7,189 bases of DNA, taken from contig JALQUE010000102.1 of assembly GCA_023260815.1 (NCBI GenBank), forward strand, positions 1-7,189, written 5' to 3'. Source of the DNA: Roseovarius sp. GTDB lineage: Bacteria; Pseudomonadota; Alphaproteobacteria; Rhodobacterales; Rhodobacteraceae. Position 1 is the first letter of the stretch; each line of letters opens with the position of its first letter. The notes under the pieces were generated by a model. That model saw only the letters and a program-made list of their open reading frames with translations, had not been told where the DNA came from and did not search any database. Shown here piece after piece: positions 5,978 to 7,189 of the stretch. A program made the translations under genes and the position numbers.

Positions 5978-6700
5978 TCAGACGAAGAACTGACCGCCAT
6001 TTGCCGAAATGGTCGATCCATTGATGAAGCTCGCATCATCCGATGCAAGGAAGGTCACGCAGCGTGCGATTTCTTCGGGCTCACCAAGTCGTCCTGTCGG
6101 GATCATGCCGATGATTGATTCCCGCACCTTCTCGGGAACGGCCATCACCATTTCGGTGGCAATGTAGCCCGGGCAGACCGCATTGGCGGTGATGCCCTTG
6201 GCGGCGCCTTCCTGTGCAAGCGATTTGACGATCCCCAAATCCCCGGCCTTGGTCGCGGCATAGTTGACCTGCGCGAACTGGCCTTTTTGACCATTGATCG
6301 AACTGATGACGACGATCCGTCCGAAGCCGCGCTCGCGCATCCCGGGCCAGACCGGGTGGACAGTATTGAAAACCCCCGTCAAGTTCGTGTCGATCACCTC
6401 TTGCCACTGGTCGGGAGTCATCTTGTGAAAGGGCGCATCACGCGTGATTCCGGCGTTTGCGATAACGATGTCGATCGGCCCCAATTCTTCCTCGACCTTG
6501 GCGATGCCGGCCTTGGAGTCTTCGTAGCTTGCGACATTCCATTTGTAGGTCTTGATGCCGGTCTCTTCGGTGAATTTGGCTGCGGCCTCATCATTACCGG
6601 CATAGGTGGCTGCCACGTTGTGGCCTTCAGCCTTGAGCGCCTTTGAAATCGCTGCGCCGATCCCGCGGGAGCCGCCGGTGACGAGTGCTGTTCGTGCCAT
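5978..6700 (-). CDS. phaB: Acetoacetyl-CoA reductase (NADPH-type SDR)
   Basis: A 240-residue short-chain dehydrogenase that reduces acetoacetyl-CoA to (R)-3-hydroxybutyryl-CoA for polyhydroxybutyrate synthesis in the cytosol. The nucleotide-binding loop TGGSRGIG is at 8-15 and NAGITRD at 82-88. The catalytic-type residues are Asn106, Ser134, Tyr147 and Lys151 (DTNLTG, ISSINGQKGQ, VNYAATK). PhaB-typical segments include HPVWPGMRERGFGR (115-128), CPGYIATEM (176-184) and the C-terminal ASDDASFINGSTISANGGQF. The start is ATG 6700, preceded by GGAGGA (6705-6710). A TTG at 6712 would add four residues but would place the ribosome site inside the gene, so I rejected it. Upstream on the same strand lies phaA, separated by 172 bases with a terminator and dyad elements, so phaB probably has its own promoter. 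Confidence 0.96.
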   Translation of the reverse strand: MARTALVTGGSRGIGAAISKALKAEGHNVAATYAGNDEAAAKFTEETGIKTYKWNVASYEDSKAGIAKVEEELGPIDIVIANAGITRDAPFHKMTPDQWQEVIDTNLTGVFNTVHPVWPGMRERGFGRIVVISSINGQKGQFAQVNYAATKAGDLGIVKSLAQEGAAKGITANAVCPGYIATEMVMAVPEKVRESIIGMIPTGRLGEPEEIARCVTFLASDDASFINGSTISANGGQFFV

Positions 6701-6704
6701 GTTT

Positions 6705-6710
6705 TCCTCC
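6705..6710 (-). promoter_or_regulatory. Strong ribosome binding site deciding the phaB start
   Basis: On the minus strand GGAGGA precedes ATG 6700 with AAAC between them. It is the strongest Shine-Dalgarno in the window and fixes the start at 6700 rather than the upstream TTG at 6712. Confidence 0.9.
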
Positions 6711-6729
6711 AATCTGGTTAAACGGTCTG

Positions 6730-6764
6730 GTAACTCTGTTACTCTTTCAACGTCCAGTGCGCAA
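6730..6764 (-). promoter_or_regulatory. Candidate phaB promoter with an overlapping dyad
   Basis: On the minus strand TTGCGC (6764-6759) and TAACAG (6741-6736) are 17 bases apart, a weak sigma70-like pair upstream of phaB. A 13-base dyad GTAAC-TCT-GTTAC (6730-6742) covers the -10 and the expected start site, the position of a repressor operator. Both hexamers match poorly, and no regulator is identifiable. An AT-rich stretch at 6764-6772 offers an alternative -10 (TAATAT) but without a good -35. Confidence 0.3.
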
Positions 6765-6774
6765 TATTATTACT

Positions 6775-6790
6775 TGCGGAATTTTCCGCA
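6775..6790. promoter_or_regulatory. 16-base inverted repeat upstream of phaB (operator-like)
   Basis: TGCGGAA-TT-TTCCGCA has perfect 7-base arms and a 2-base centre, in the phaA-phaB gap 75 bases from the phaB start. The loop is too short for a good hairpin, so it looks more like a dimer-binding DNA site than an RNA structure. CTGCAG follows at 6791-6796, adding to the TGC/GCA-rich character. No regulator gene is present in the window to assign it. Confidence 0.4.
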
Positions 6791-6815
6791 CTGCAGCGTT
6801 TTTTATCCGATATGC

Positions 6816-6843
6816 AAAAGGGCGCTCTATCAAGCGCCCTTTT
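6816..6843 (-). terminator. Intrinsic terminator of phaA, within the phaA-phaB gap
   Basis: AAAAGGGCGCT (6816-6826) and AGCGCCCTTTT (6833-6843) are perfect 11-base complements around a 6-base loop. Read from phaA on the minus strand, a GC-rich stem ends in CCCTTTTGC, 29 bases after the phaA stop. The A/T-flanked stem makes it symmetrical, so it could stop transcription from either side. It separates phaA from phaB on the same strand. Confidence 0.85.
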
Positions 6844-6872
6844 GACTGGTGTTCATGACCTTGGCGTTACGC

Positions 6873-7189
6873 TCAATCGCGCTGCACACACAAGGCGACG
6901 CCCATACCACCGCCGATGCACAGCGTGGCCAGGCCTTTCTTGGCATCGCGACGCTTCATCTCGAACAGGAGTGTGTTCAGAACCCGGCAACCCGAGGCGC
7001 CGATCGGGTGCCCGATCGCAATCGCGCCACCGTTCACGTTCACGATTGCCGGATCCCAGCCCATGTCCTTGTTGACGGCACATGCCTGTGCGGCAAATGC
7101 TTCATTGGCTTCGACCAGATCCAGATCTTCAACCGACCAGCCGGCCTTTGCCAGGGCTTTGCGGCTGGCGTTGATCGGGCCGACACCCA
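6873..7189 (-). CDS. phaA: Acetyl-CoA C-acetyltransferase (beta-ketothiolase), C-terminal part
   Basis: The 3' part of a thiolase gene whose start lies beyond the right edge. About 104 C-terminal residues are readable, in frame to the window end. PhaA condenses two acetyl-CoA into acetoacetyl-CoA, the substrate of PhaB encoded next. The visible part contains GVGPINASRKALAKAG at the window edge and VEANEAFAAQA. It also contains VNVNGGAIAIGHPIGASG with the active-site His, and LATLCIGGGMGVALCVQRD with the second catalytic Cys. These are the conserved C-terminal blocks of biosynthetic type II thiolases. The stop codon at 6873-6875 is followed by a strong terminator. The gene faces the same way as phaB. 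The assignment as PhaA, rather than a beta-oxidation thiolase, rests on the biosynthetic-type motifs and the neighbouring phaB. Confidence 0.95.
   Translation of the reverse strand, partial: GVGPINASRKALAKAGWSVEDLDLVEANEAFAAQACAVNKDMGWDPAIVNVNGGAIAIGHPIGASGCRVLNTLLFEMKRRDAKKGLATLCIGGGMGVALCVQRD

Noticed and set aside
5903..6118. A 71-codon plus-strand frame across the phaB terminator and phaB 3' end
   Set aside because: It begins in the terminator hairpin region and continues antisense to phaB, with no ribosome site or family resemblance.

Overview
The window looks like core chromosome of a Rhodobacteraceae (Roseobacter-group) alphaproteobacterium. This rests on the moderately high GC, the protein character, an ETF-ubiquinone oxidoreductase of mitochondrial type, a long-chain polyprenyl diphosphate synthase of the kind that makes the ubiquinone side chain, and a phaA/phaB pair for polyhydroxybutyrate. 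The species call is inference. I see no transposase, integrase, phage gene, CRISPR array, tRNA or rRNA.

Layout from left to right. (1) 1-800, plus strand: the C-terminal part of ETF-QO, ending in its 4Fe-4S domain, followed by a hairpin. (2) 917-3455, plus strand: an exported TPR protein overlapping ispE (MEP pathway). (3) 3456-4457, minus strand: long-chain polyprenyl diphosphate synthase, converging on ispE with the two stop codons directly abutting. (4) 4513-5506, plus strand: a 71-residue DUF2007 protein overlapping a TrmN6-like methyltransferase. (5) 5621-5791, plus strand: a 56-residue DUF465/YdcH-type coiled-coil protein. (6) 5978-7189, minus strand: phaB, and the C-terminal part of phaA upstream of it. 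A strong intrinsic terminator follows each of these two genes.

Two themes connect the genes. IspE helps supply IPP/DMAPP, the polyprenyl synthase builds the quinone tail from it, and ETF-QO reduces the finished ubiquinone with electrons from flavoprotein dehydrogenases. PhaA condenses two acetyl-CoA and PhaB reduces acetoacetyl-CoA, feeding the storage polymer.

I found no convincing undescribed system. The better leads are a possible non-lipidated relative of the Pseudomonas TPR protein LbcA beside ispE, a terminator between phaA and phaB together with two dyads upstream of phaB, a possible leaderless start for the DUF2007 gene, and a CTGC-N4-GCAG dyad before the DUF465 gene that resembles reported PhaR sites.
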